Source: Paenibacillus_AM sp052180255
GTDB lineage: Bacteria; Bacillota; Bacilli; Paenibacillales; NBRC-103111
Assembly (NCBI RefSeq): GCF_052180255.1
Contig: NZ_CP197466.1
Span: forward strand, 3,038,001-3,102,000
DNA length: 64,000 nt
Direction: 5' to 3'
The notes beneath the pieces are model-generated. The model made no database searches and was not told where the DNA came from. It saw nothing but the letters and a program-made list of their open reading frames with translations. Shown here piece by piece: positions 1-8,537 of the stretch. Every line of letters begins with the position of its first letter. The first letter of the stretch is position 1. Both the position numbers and the translations under genes were made by a program.

Positions 1-12
1 TGCATATTTCAT
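1..12 (-). CDS. 5' tip of a leftward gene cut by the window edge
   Basis: Only the first four codons (M-K-Y-A) are present, so nothing can be said about function. The call rests on an ATG read leftward from position 12 and a perfect AGGAGG ribosome binding site (complement of 21-26) eight bases upstream. It diverges from the ABC importer operon that begins near 217, so the roughly 200 bases between them must hold promoters for both directions. Confidence 0.55.
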
Positions 13-136
13 GATGCAAACCTCCTGTTCCTTATAATATTCTGCATCCTTATACCAAAAACCTTGAAACGCAGACAACATAACACATCTTAATCACTTC
101 CCTATTATCTAATATTCAGAAAATTATAAAAATTGT

Positions 137-165
137 TTGACGGCAATGATACAGCCCCTTAAACT
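137..165 (+). promoter_or_regulatory. Candidate sigma-A promoter of the importer operon
   Basis: A -35 box TTGACG (137-142) and a -10-like TAAACT (160-165, 4 of 6 consensus positions) are separated by 17 bases, about 50 bases upstream of the substrate-binding protein gene. The short predicted leader leaves no room for a T-box or a riboswitch. Confidence 0.5.
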
Positions 166-216
166 ATTAATAATACCAATTTTTGCAAACAAAAATAATA
201 TGTTTTGAGAGGGGTA

Positions 217-1227
217 ATGAAATTGAAAAAGAAATTGGCTCTCACTCTTTTACTAACCTCAGCTCTAATTGCAGTCGCGGGGTGCGGCAGCAAAGAAACG
301 AGCGGAAGTGGAAAAACCTACAAAATCGCAATCTCGCAAATCGTTGAACACCCATCCCTAGATGCAACGAGACTAGGTTTCTTGGCAGCGCTTAAAGAGG
401 CTGGAATCGAGGACGGAAAAAACCTAAAAGTCGACTACAACAATGCGCAGGATGACCAAGCAAACAACTTATCCATTGCACAAAAAATTGCTTCTGCTGA
501 CAATGACTTGGTACTCGGTATCGCTACACCATCTGCTTTAGCTATCGCAGATAAAGTTAAAAAAGCTCCAGTCCTCTTCGCAGCCGTTACAGATCCTTTA
601 GCTGCTAAGCTTGTAACTAACATGGACAAACCGGGCGGCAACATCTCGGGAGCAGCAGATACGAATCCAGAAGCAACGACACAACTCGTAGAATTCATCG
701 CTAGCAATTTCCCTAAAGTGAAAACAGTCGGTCTTGTTATTAATGAAGGAGAACAAAATGCGGTAATCATGGCGAATAAAGCCGAAGCCGAGTTAACAAA
801 AAAAGGGATCAAATTGATTAAAGCACCAATAACGAACACTTCCGAAGTTAAGCAAGCTGCTCAATCCTTAGTTGGACGCGTGGATGCGTTCTACATCACA
901 CTTGATAATAAAGTTGTAAGTGGTGTAGATACGATTCTTCAAGTTGCAAAAGAAAAGAAAATTCCTTTCTTCTCCAGTGACCGTGATACGGTTGAGAAAG
1001 GTGCTTTTGCAACAGTTGGATTTAAGTACTACGATCATGGCTACCAAGTGGGGAAAATGGCAGTAGAAATCTTGAAGAATGGTAAAAAACCGGCTGATAT
1101 GAAAGTTACTTTACCAGATAAGCTTGATCTAATCCTTAATGTAAAAGCTGCAAAAGATCTTGGTATTCAAGTTACAGATGCGATGAAAAATGCTGTAAAA
1201 GATAAAGATAAGAACATTATCCAATAA
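217..1227 (+). CDS. ABC importer substrate-binding lipoprotein (TrpX/DUF534-like)
   Basis: Extracytoplasmic ligand-binding lipoprotein of an ABC importer. A Lys-rich n-region and hydrophobic stretch end in the lipobox AVAGC with Cys at about residue 23; the mature part has the bilobed fold typical of the ABC_sub_bind (DUF534) family, whose characterised members bind tryptophan or tyrosine. Permease and ATPase genes follow directly. Start choice is open: the ATG at 217 lies very close to the GAGAGGGG site (207-214), whereas an in-frame TTG at 223 has ideal eight-base spacing. The ligand cannot be read from sequence; an aromatic or branched amino acid is the family-level guess. A hairpin just downstream probably makes this gene more highly expressed than its partners. 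Confidence 0.88.
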   Translation: MKLKKKLALTLLLTSALIAVAGCGSKETSGSGKTYKIAISQIVEHPSLDATRLGFLAALKEAGIEDGKNLKVDYNNAQDDQANNLSIAQKIASADNDLVLGIATPSALAIADKVKKAPVLFAAVTDPLAAKLVTNMDKPGGNISGAADTNPEATTQLVEFIASNFPKVKTVGLVINEGEQNAVIMANKAEAELTKKGIKLIKAPITNTSEVKQAAQSLVGRVDAFYITLDNKVVSGVDTILQVAKEKKIPFFSSDRDTVEKGAFATVGFKYYDHGYQVGKMAVEILKNGKKPADMKVTLPDKLDLILNVKAAKDLGIQVTDAMKNAVKDKDKNIIQ

Positions 1228-1240
1228 GGTACGGCATTTA

Positions 1241-1279
1241 AAAGGAGTGAATGTTACATTTGTTCACTCCTTTCTTTTT
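1241..1279 (+). terminator. Intra-operon hairpin, probable partial terminator
   Basis: Perfect 11-bp inverted repeat (1241-1251 with 1263-1273), 11-base loop, then C and five T. It lies between the binding-protein and permease genes and ends exactly where the permease ribosome binding site begins, so readthrough would give few permease transcripts for many binding-protein transcripts. This is a common layout in ABC importer operons. Confidence 0.75.
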
Positions 1280-1293
1280 AGGAGGAATACATA

Positions 1294-2220
1294 ATGGGCG
1301 ATGCAATACTTGGAGCAATTGAACTTGGACTCCTTTATGCCATAATGGCGCTTGGCGTGTACATTACATTCCGTATATTAGACTTTCCAGACTTGACTGT
1401 CGATGGCAGCTTCGCAACAGGTGGAGCCATCGCTTCGGTCATGATTACACATGGATATTCGCCATGGATTTCAACCCTTGCAGCGATTGCAGGAGGACTT
1501 CTTGCAGGTGCTTGTACAGGACTTCTTCATACAAAAGGTAAAATTAACGGACTGCTCTCTGGCATTCTGATGATGATCGCACTTTATACCATTAACTTAC
1601 GAATTCTAGGCAAACCAAACGTTTCACTTCGTGGATCCGATACGGTGTTTACGCCATTCTCAGAGTCTGGCATCATGATGTTACTCATTATTATCGCAGT
1701 TATCGTAATTAAGATATTACTTGATTCATTCCTACGCACGGATCTTGGACTTGCCCTTCGTGCAACAGGGGATAACGCCCGCATGATCCGCAGCTTCGGT
1801 GCACATACAGATAACACGACCATTATTGGCGTTAGCTTATCGAATGGACTTGTTGCACTATCCGGTGCGCTCATCGCACAACAGTCCTCTTTTGCCGATA
1901 GCTCGATGGGTGTGGGAATGATCGTTGTGGGTCTTGCATCTGTCATTATCGGAGAGGCAATATTCGGAGCACGTACCGTCTTCCAAGCTACACTTGCCGC
2001 TGTTCTTGGTTCAATTGTATATCGGATTGTCGTCGCAATCGCCCTACGTTTGGAATGGTTCGAAGCTTCCGATCTTAAGTTACTGACAGCTATTATCGTT
2101 ATTATCGCACTCGTCCTCCCTACTGTTCAGCGTTCCATGAAACAACGCAGCTTGGCAAAAAGACGTTCTGCCGAACTCTTAGCAGCAATGTCACAAAAAG
2201 GCAAGGAGGTTAAACGCTGA
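1294..2220 (+). CDS. ABC importer permease (TrpY-like)
   Basis: Integral membrane subunit of 308 residues of the importer begun by the upstream lipoprotein. It is strongly hydrophobic, with about eight to ten membrane segments; the N-terminal motif G-A-I-E-x-G-L-L-Y-A and the Asp-rich DFPDLTVDG segment are typical of the branched-chain-type permease fold used by TrpXYZ systems. A strong AGGAGG (1280-1285) sits eight bases before the ATG, immediately after the hairpin T-run. The stop overlaps the ATPase start by one base (TGATG), indicating translational coupling. Confidence 0.9.
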   Translation: MGDAILGAIELGLLYAIMALGVYITFRILDFPDLTVDGSFATGGAIASVMITHGYSPWISTLAAIAGGLLAGACTGLLHTKGKINGLLSGILMMIALYTINLRILGKPNVSLRGSDTVFTPFSESGIMMLLIIIAVIVIKILLDSFLRTDLGLALRATGDNARMIRSFGAHTDNTTIIGVSLSNGLVALSGALIAQQSSFADSSMGVGMIVVGLASVIIGEAIFGARTVFQATLAAVLGSIVYRIVVAIALRLEWFEASDLKLLTAIIVIIALVLPTVQRSMKQRSLAKRRSAELLAAMSQKGKEVKR

Positions 2221-3014
2221 TGCTGCAAATTACGAATACCTCCAAATTATTTAATCCCGGTACACCTGATGAGAAGACTGCATTAATGAACGTTAACTTG
2301 CATTTACACCCTGGTGATTTTGTAACCGTCATTGGGAGTAATGGTGCAGGTAAATCAACGCTTATGAATATTATCTCAGGCGTTATTACCCCAGATGTTG
2401 GGCAAGTTCATATTGAAGGAACTGCCGTTCAACAGCTCCCTGAATATCAACGCAGTCGCTGGATGGGACGGGTATTCCAAGACCCGATGGCCGGAACTGC
2501 ACCCCGAATGACCATTGAAGAAAATCTTGCTATGGCTTATGCTCGTGGGAAAAAGCGTGGACTAAGCTTCGGAATCACCTCCAAGAAACGCTCCTTTTTC
2601 TATGATGAAGTAAAACGCCTCGGTCTTGGTCTTGAAAATCGCCTTCGCGCAAAGGTCGGGCTGTTATCTGGTGGTGAAAGGCAAGCACTTAGCCTGCTCA
2701 TGGCTACATTCACGAAGCCGCAAATCTTGCTGCTCGATGAACATACTGCTGCACTTGATCCAGCTCGGGCTGAACTCATTACACGACTAACAGACAGCAT
2801 TGTGCGTGAGTTGAAACTTACTACATTGATGGTTACGCACAACATGGAGCAAGCCATCCGCTTAGGTAATCGCCTGATTATGATGGATAAAGGACGGATC
2901 ATTCTGGATGTACCGCCAGAGCGCAAGAAAGACTTAACCGTGCAGCAATTGCTTGGCGAATTCGAGCAAATTAGTGGTCATAAGATGTCCGACGACCGCG
3001 TCGTTCTCGGGTAA
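2220..3014 (+). CDS. ABC importer ATPase (TrpZ-like)
   Basis: Cytoplasmic nucleotide-binding subunit of 264 residues. Walker A is GSNGAGKST near residue 40, the signature LSGGERQ near 150, Walker B with catalytic Glu is LLLDEHTAALDP, and the switch His lies in TLMVTHNM. It starts within the permease stop codon, with AAGGAGGT upstream, so it is translated as the third gene of the operon. Nothing marks the substrate; the whole set resembles tryptophan/tyrosine-type importers. The operon ends at a strong hairpin. Confidence 0.92.
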   Translation: MLQITNTSKLFNPGTPDEKTALMNVNLHLHPGDFVTVIGSNGAGKSTLMNIISGVITPDVGQVHIEGTAVQQLPEYQRSRWMGRVFQDPMAGTAPRMTIEENLAMAYARGKKRGLSFGITSKKRSFFYDEVKRLGLGLENRLRAKVGLLSGGERQALSLLMATFTKPQILLLDEHTAALDPARAELITRLTDSIVRELKLTTLMVTHNMEQAIRLGNRLIMMDKGRIILDVPPERKKDLTVQQLLGEFEQISGHKMSDDRVVLG

Positions 3015-3020
3015 AATGAA

Positions 3021-3062
3021 GAAACCTTCTACGACAAATTGTCATGGAAGGTTTCTTTTTTA
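3021..3062. terminator. Bidirectional terminator between convergent genes
   Basis: A 9-bp stem (3021-3029 with 3047-3055), with a further small stem inside, is followed by a seven-T run on the plus strand. It serves the importer operon and, more weakly, the leftward DUF1992 gene, whose stop codon lies at its edge. Confidence 0.85.
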
Positions 3063-3512
3063 TAACCATTTCTGAAATTGTAAATGGATGGAATCCATAA
3101 CAATAATGTTACGCTGCATACTCGGGATTGGCACGAGTCTGTTATATTTTCGAATACGCTGATTAATTTCATCTAGCCCTTGCTCGATAACTTCCACCGA
3201 TTCCTCAGACTCGATCTGTTTCATCACAACTTGAATCAGGTCGCGGATTTCATGTTGAAGCGTTAACCATACGGGTAATACATTGGCGTTACTTAAGACA
3301 CTGCCAAGTGGATCAAGAGACTTGATCTCAAGAGGTCTTCCCTTACCACTTAAATTCTCGTACCCGCCATTTTTCTCGAAATCCGAGAAAATTTGGCTTA
3401 GTACATCACCTGATCTTCGTTCATACAAAATGGTCTCCGCCGCATCCTCACGAACTTCAGATTTCATTTCCCGCTTCTCATCACTTTTAAAAAAAATGTC
3501 CATCTCCCCCAT
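3060..3512 (-). CDS. DUF1992 (DnaJ C28-like) protein
   Basis: Small soluble protein of up to 150 residues with the DUF1992 core: the stretch around F-E-x-N-G-x-Y-E-N-L-x-G-K-G-x-P-L is the family hallmark. It matches the conserved C-terminal region of DNAJC28-type proteins but has no J domain, as usual in bacteria. Biochemical function unknown. Start is uncertain: ATG at 3512 (no clear ribosome binding site), 3503, or an internal Met near 3464. It stands alone, convergent to the importer operon and downstream of the large secreted protein. Confidence 0.8.
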   Translation of the reverse strand: MGEMDIFFKSDEKREMKSEVREDAAETILYERRSGDVLSQIFSDFEKNGGYENLSGKGRPLEIKSLDPLGSVLSNANVLPVWLTLQHEIRDLIQVVMKQIESEESVEVIEQGLDEINQRIRKYNRLVPIPSMQRNIIVMDSIHLQFQKWL

Positions 3513-3642
3513 TCAGAAGTTCGACTGCACCTTATGATGAACCGTAAAAGTAGATTCAATCTTACTCCTATCGTACACAAACAGGCAGTCAGAATCATCT
3601 CCTAATTGGGGGAAATAATGTCCATTTTTTGACAATAACTAC

Positions 3643-6600
3643 TTATTGCAGCGCACTCGCAAGTCGGATTAGGATATCCGCTTTTTCGTCAGAGATTTTC
3701 TTACCTTTTTGTGCAGAGACTTCGTTCATGTAAGCTTCATACTGACCGCGTAACAATTTTTTTTGCAGTGAATTGACGATACCTTGCTTGCCTGGACCTG
3801 TTACAAATTGATCTGTTAGCTTAGCAAGAATCCTGCTATTCACTTCTATGGTATAGGATGCAGTTTGAGTTGTGACGTTACCAGCAGCATCTGTCGCAGT
3901 AGCTGTAACTTCATGAGTACCAAGTTCCAACTCGTAACCAAATGCATGCACAAGTGGTCCAGAACAGTTGCTGTTTGCTACGCCTGATATCGCATCCTCA
4001 GCCGTACAGGTGAGATTTACCATCTGATCGACCTCAAATGTGCCCGCTCCTGCGATCCGGACAACTGGGGCTGTTTTATCAATCCAAATGTTCAGCGACT
4101 TCACAGCTTCCAGATTGCCTGCTCGATCCGTTGATCGATAGGCGATAGAATGCTTGCCTTCCGTACTGATCGTGACAACCCCATTGTAAGGTATCCAAGT
4201 TGTTCCACCGTCCAAGCTGATGTCCGTATGATCAACGCCAGTTCCTTCGTCAGTTGCGGTAAGTGTAATCGTTACATCTGTCTTGTACCATCCATTATTC
4301 GCAGTCCCATCTATGTGAGCTACAGTCACTGGCGGTACGATATCGAGGGTATTGTTCAGTGTGATACTATTGCTCGCCGAACTTTCGTTATGAATGCGAT
4401 CCACTGCCGTAATCACATAGGTGTATACCTGACCCGCAACTGCTGTATGATCCACGAACGTTGGCGTACTTCCTGCTTGCTTGCGAACTTTCGCCAATAG
4501 GTGTGACGGATCCTCGATATTGCCAGCCTGGTTTCCATCAAAACGGTACACCACATAATAAGCAGCATCATTCGTTTGTTCCGAGTTCCATTGAAGTTCC
4601 ACACCTGCTGCACTCGAAGTTGCTTTCATTAGTTCAGGCTGCGCTGGAGCAGTGTGATCAAGCCACGGCATTGTTGGCACAAGTGCTTGATTTTTATAAA
4701 TTTGATTCGTTAATCGATCTGAGAACCCGAGTAGATTCGCTTGTAAACTTTTTGCACTGAAGAACATACTGCCTTTAATTTCATTAAAATTACGATTGTA
4801 GGCAATCTGATTCGGCATCTCATCTGGATTTAACCAGGCGGGGTCACCTGCACCAATACGGTAAGCGGCATGACCAATATAAAGCTGCGTCTGGCGTCCT
4901 TGTACTTGCGTTCTCCACCAATCTGTTACTTTTTCATAAGCTGCTGGCGAATATCCAAAGTACCAATACACTTGTGGTGTAATATAGTCGATCCATTGCT
5001 CCATGACCCATTTGCGAGTATCTGCGAACAACGCGTTGTAACTCTCAAGTCCGTTCGTGTCTGAACCGTTCGGGTCACTGGATTTATTTTTCCATATACC
5101 AAACGGGCTGATACCAAATTTCACATAAGACTTCGCTTGCTTAATCTGAACAGATAACTGCTGAATGAACGAATCGACGTTATGATGTCTCCAATCTGCC
5201 TTGTTCGTGAAGCCTGCTCCATACGCTAAATACGCGTCATTATCTGGGAAATCCACACCTGATACTGGATATGGGTAGAAATAATCGTCAAAATGCACCG
5301 CATCAATGTCGTACCCATTTACAACTTCCATAATACTTTCCGTAATAAATTGACGAGCTGCAGGAACCCCTGGATTGTAATACAATTTCCCACCATAGCT
5401 CACAAGCCAGTCTGGATGCTGCCGTGCAGGGTGGTTGGCAACTAATTTATCTACCTGATCCTGCATACTAACTCGATACGGATTAAACCATGCATGGAAC
5501 TCCATATTGCGTTTGTGAACTTCCTCGATCATGAAGGCAAGTGGATTGTAACCAGGATCTTTACCCTGAACACCCGTCAACCATTCTGACCAAGGGCCAT
5601 AATTAGATGGATAAAAAGAATCCGCTGTCGGCTTGATTTGCATAATAACAGCATTAATGCCCTGCGCCTCTAGATCATTGAGCATCTTGATATAATCCTG
5701 CTTTTGCTGTTCTGCATTCGTAACCCCTTTGGCTGGCCAATCGACATTATCCACAGTTGCAATCCAAGCTGCTCGCATCTCACGTTTTGGTGGAGCTACT
5801 TGGTTATTCACCACCACAATGAAATCACTTGTCTTCCCACTATAAGATGCCATAATCCGTGTAGCCCCCACTTTCTTCGCCGTTACAATGCCGCTTGCAT
5901 CGACTGAAGCGACGTCTGAGCTGCTGCTTGTAAACGTGACGCCACTTGTAAGTTCAACAGGGGCATTCATTAGCGTGTAAGTACCCAATACCTTCGCTTG
6001 GCGTGATTCGCCTACATCCATCGCACTCAGTCCGGTTAACTCAATCTTTTGTAGGACAGGTACAGGATTCGTAACTGTTAATATATATTGGATGGAGCTG
6101 CCTGCAAAAGAAACCGTAATCGTGCTGGATCCTGCCTTTACAGCTCTGACTACACCCATGGTGTCAATCATAGCGACATTCGGATCGCTGCTCTGAAAAT
6201 TCACTCCACTACTAACTTCAAGGGGCTGACCTATGCCTGTATAAGTCGCATAAGTTCTGATATTATTCGTCTGCCCGACTTCCAGCTTGTTCGACACCGC
6301 TAGTTCTATTTTTTGTGGCAATTGTGGCTCCACACCCACTGTCAATGAGAACGCTGCTTGAGGCGCATTGCCATAATCCGCAGTTATCATTGTTGTTCCC
6401 GGTTGAAGCGCAGTTACCGTACCTGCTGCATCGACCGTTGCAATATTCGGGTTGCTACTTGCATAGATAACCCCACTTGATTGGGCAACGGGTTCTACAC
6501 CACCATCATAAGTTGCATAAGATTTGATCTGTTTCGTCTCGCCAACTTGCATCGGTGTTAATCCGACCATATCGAGACCATAGACATTTGTATCGTTATA

Positions 6601-7248
6601 AAATGCGCTTAAGTGATCAAAGTAAACCGTTCCTGCATTCTTGTTGTTATCTTTCGTTTCCACAATATAAATTTGGTTCAATTTAATTGGTGTTTTCAAA
6701 GAACTGGGTACGGAGGTCGTTACATATTTCCAACCTGTCCAACTCAACCCATTGCTTGATGTGAAATCAACTGTCAACTTCGTTCCTGTTGAATCTTGAA
6801 TTTGACTGCGCAGCCAGTGATTATTGCCATCACCGTATACCCACATGCCGATCTTTTTCGGAAGTCCATCAATCGATCTTCCCACCGAACCATTACTGTC
6901 CTTCAAGTTGATATAAGCAGCAGAAGTGCCCAATTGACCTGTAAAATCATAAGACAACCCGACCGCATGATAACCATAGCTAACAGGGTCTGGTCTGCTA
7001 GATAATACGAGATTCACCGAGTTGGCCTTTGCTGAAGATGGCGTCATCACTGACGCTGAGGATGATTCAAATTCTTCAATTATTGCACTCGCCATTGATC
7101 CTGTGATTATGGCCGATCCAGCATCCATTTCCTCGGCCAACACAACTTTTGAAGCGCTTACAAAAATAGGTGATAACGTACCGAACATCAACATAATTGC
7201 GGTAAACAACATGAAACCCTTACGTTTTACTTTCGAAAAAGCTAACAC
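3643..7248 (-). CDS. Secreted multi-domain GHL10 glycoside hydrolase-like protein
   Basis: Large exported protein of 1201 residues. Order, approximate: signal peptide (1-38), a carbohydrate-binding-like beta region (60-220), three Big_2 Ig-like repeats (about 228-306, 313-393, 398-481), a GHL10 barrel (about 487-800, beginning R-A-A-W-I-A-T-V-D-N-V-D-W), a fibronectin-III-like segment, an OmpL47-type Ig domain, a further Big/HYR-like domain, and a C-terminal FIMAH-like helical domain (about 1137-1200). GHL10 proteins are inferred hydrolases of cell-surface or environmental polysaccharide; substrate unknown. The GTG start is supported by GGAGGG (complement of 7255-7260) six bases upstream. No sortase or SLH anchor, so probably released or held by its binding domains. 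Confidence 0.88.
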   Translation of the reverse strand: MLAFSKVKRKGFMLFTAIMLMFGTLSPIFVSASKVVLAEEMDAGSAIITGSMASAIIEEFESSSASVMTPSSAKANSVNLVLSSRPDPVSYGYHAVGLSYDFTGQLGTSAAYINLKDSNGSVGRSIDGLPKKIGMWVYGDGNNHWLRSQIQDSTGTKLTVDFTSSNGLSWTGWKYVTTSVPSSLKTPIKLNQIYIVETKDNNKNAGTVYFDHLSAFYNDTNVYGLDMVGLTPMQVGETKQIKSYATYDGGVEPVAQSSGVIYASSNPNIATVDAAGTVTALQPGTTMITADYGNAPQAAFSLTVGVEPQLPQKIELAVSNKLEVGQTNNIRTYATYTGIGQPLEVSSGVNFQSSDPNVAMIDTMGVVRAVKAGSSTITVSFAGSSIQYILTVTNPVPVLQKIELTGLSAMDVGESRQAKVLGTYTLMNAPVELTSGVTFTSSSSDVASVDASGIVTAKKVGATRIMASYSGKTSDFIVVVNNQVAPPKREMRAAWIATVDNVDWPAKGVTNAEQQKQDYIKMLNDLEAQGINAVIMQIKPTADSFYPSNYGPWSEWLTGVQGKDPGYNPLAFMIEEVHKRNMEFHAWFNPYRVSMQDQVDKLVANHPARQHPDWLVSYGGKLYYNPGVPAARQFITESIMEVVNGYDIDAVHFDDYFYPYPVSGVDFPDNDAYLAYGAGFTNKADWRHHNVDSFIQQLSVQIKQAKSYVKFGISPFGIWKNKSSDPNGSDTNGLESYNALFADTRKWVMEQWIDYITPQVYWYFGYSPAAYEKVTDWWRTQVQGRQTQLYIGHAAYRIGAGDPAWLNPDEMPNQIAYNRNFNEIKGSMFFSAKSLQANLLGFSDRLTNQIYKNQALVPTMPWLDHTAPAQPELMKATSSAAGVELQWNSEQTNDAAYYVVYRFDGNQAGNIEDPSHLLAKVRKQAGSTPTFVDHTAVAGQVYTYVITAVDRIHNESSASNSITLNNTLDIVPPVTVAHIDGTANNGWYKTDVTITLTATDEGTGVDHTDISLDGGTTWIPYNGVVTISTEGKHSIAYRSTDRAGNLEAVKSLNIWIDKTAPVVRIAGAGTFEVDQMVNLTCTAEDAISGVANSNCSGPLVHAFGYELELGTHEVTATATDAAGNVTTQTASYTIEVNSRILAKLTDQFVTGPGKQGIVNSLQKKLLRGQYEAYMNEVSAQKGKKISDEKADILIRLASALQ

Positions 7249-7392
7249 AAAGTTCCCTCCCCATCATATTGGTTATCATCGAGTTAAGAGGAATCATCCC
7301 TCTTATCCAAGAGTATAGGCGATAACGGTATAAAGGTAAATAAAAATTTCACATTTTTTAGTTTATTTTGAAATTTAATTTCAGATATAGGC

Positions 7393-7421
7393 TTGACGAA
7401 TATCTGCCTCCTCCCTATAAT
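7393..7421 (+). promoter_or_regulatory. Strong sigma-A promoter of the ArsR/exporter operon
   Basis: TTGACG (7393-7398), a 17-base spacer and a perfect TATAAT (7416-7421). Predicted transcription start is near 7428, about 20 bases before the operator palindrome at 7450, so a bound repressor would block initiation or early elongation. Confidence 0.8.
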
Positions 7422-7449
7422 TATGACACTTTTACCATTTTACAAATTT

Positions 7450-7469
7450 GATTAACCATTTGGTTAATC
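7450..7469. promoter_or_regulatory. Palindromic operator, probably for the ArsR-type regulator
   Basis: Perfect inverted repeat GATTAACCA-TT-TGGTTAATC between the promoter and the ribosome binding site of the regulator gene. Size, AT-rich arms and position fit an autoregulatory ArsR-family site. Assignment to this regulator is inference from location. Confidence 0.75.
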
Positions 7470-7473
7470 GGAG

Positions 7474-8523
7474 GTGATTTCTATCCAACATATAAAGCCT
7501 TGGATTCAAAAGCATACAAGCGTCTTCTTTTCCGAGTACAACGAGATGCTTTGCAGCTTACATGTACTGTATCGTCCTGATCATCATCCCTATCGGATTG
7601 AATGGGCGCGAGAAGTACAAGCTCAGCTATCTCCTGACTTTTTAAAGCAGCTGCAGCATTATGGAGATCTCACATATGAGTGGTTTGCTTTACTTGGATT
7701 CAAGATCGAGAGTGATGCCAAACGCACAATTGAGGATTGGATTGATGCACTGAGCCGCTTACCTGATGCGGAGTTCGTGATGCTCATTTTGAATCAGAAA
7801 TATACCCTAGCGCAGGTTATTTCATGGCTGCAAGGCCGCAATCAAAAAGAGTGGGAGCAGCTCTTATCCGAGCGCGAAAAAGAAGCCTTGCTTCATCCAG
7901 CAAGAGAGCGTAGGCAGCTAACCGATTTTTTACGTACTTATGTAGATCTCATTTTCCAAAAAGAATGGGCTGCGATCAAACCATGGCTCGCTCGCGCAGA
8001 ACATGATTTTTATGAGCAATTCGAAAAATCGCCCTTACAAGCGTTGGAGCAACTGCATCCACGTTTATTTTTCAAACCAGATGCGATCTATGCCCAGAAG
8101 GCAACACTGTATCGCTGGCCTTATGAAGAGTTAAGAAAAATTAAAATTCGTGCGTCGACATTCGTTCACCCCCATCTTTTAGTGGGATACAGAGACGGTA
8201 CGCTTTCTCTCCCACTCGCAGTCGAAGTACCTAATCGAATTAAAAATGAAGAAGTACCTGCCGATCTACAGCGGATGTTCAAGGCGCTATCCGACGGCAC
8301 GCGGCTAAAGATTATACGTTCCCTATTTCTCCAGCCCCATTGTACACAGCAGCTTTCGCATATTCACGGCATCTCTGAAGCAGCAGTGTCTAAGCATTTG
8401 AAGCTGCTTATGGCAACGAAATTTGTAACAACGGAGCGTAAAGGGAACTACATGTTTTATAAGTTGGAAGCCAGAGAAATGGAAATGGTCATCGTCTATT
8501 TGCGCAATTTCCTCGAACAATGA
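7474..8523 (+). CDS. ArsR-family regulator with long N-terminal domain
   Basis: Transcription factor of 349 residues: about 260 residues of uncharacterised helical N-terminal domain followed by a C-terminal ArsR winged helix (about 265-349; F-K-A-L-S-D-G-T-R-L-K-I-I, recognition helix S-E-A-A-V-S-K-H-L-K). No ArsR-type metal Cys cluster, so the signal is probably sensed by the N-terminal domain. It heads an ABC-2 exporter operon under a strong promoter with a perfect palindrome downstream, so autorepression is likely. Start is odd: the GTG at 7474 lies inside an ideal GGAGGTGAT site (7470-7478); the in-frame codons at proper spacing are ATT or ATC, so initiation may be non-canonical. Confidence 0.85.
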   Translation: MISIQHIKPWIQKHTSVFFSEYNEMLCSLHVLYRPDHHPYRIEWAREVQAQLSPDFLKQLQHYGDLTYEWFALLGFKIESDAKRTIEDWIDALSRLPDAEFVMLILNQKYTLAQVISWLQGRNQKEWEQLLSEREKEALLHPARERRQLTDFLRTYVDLIFQKEWAAIKPWLARAEHDFYEQFEKSPLQALEQLHPRLFFKPDAIYAQKATLYRWPYEELRKIKIRASTFVHPHLLVGYRDGTLSLPLAVEVPNRIKNEEVPADLQRMFKALSDGTRLKIIRSLFLQPHCTQQLSHIHGISEAAVSKHLKLLMATKFVTTERKGNYMFYKLEAREMEMVIVYLRNFLEQ

Positions 8524-8537
8524 AAGGGTGACTTTAT

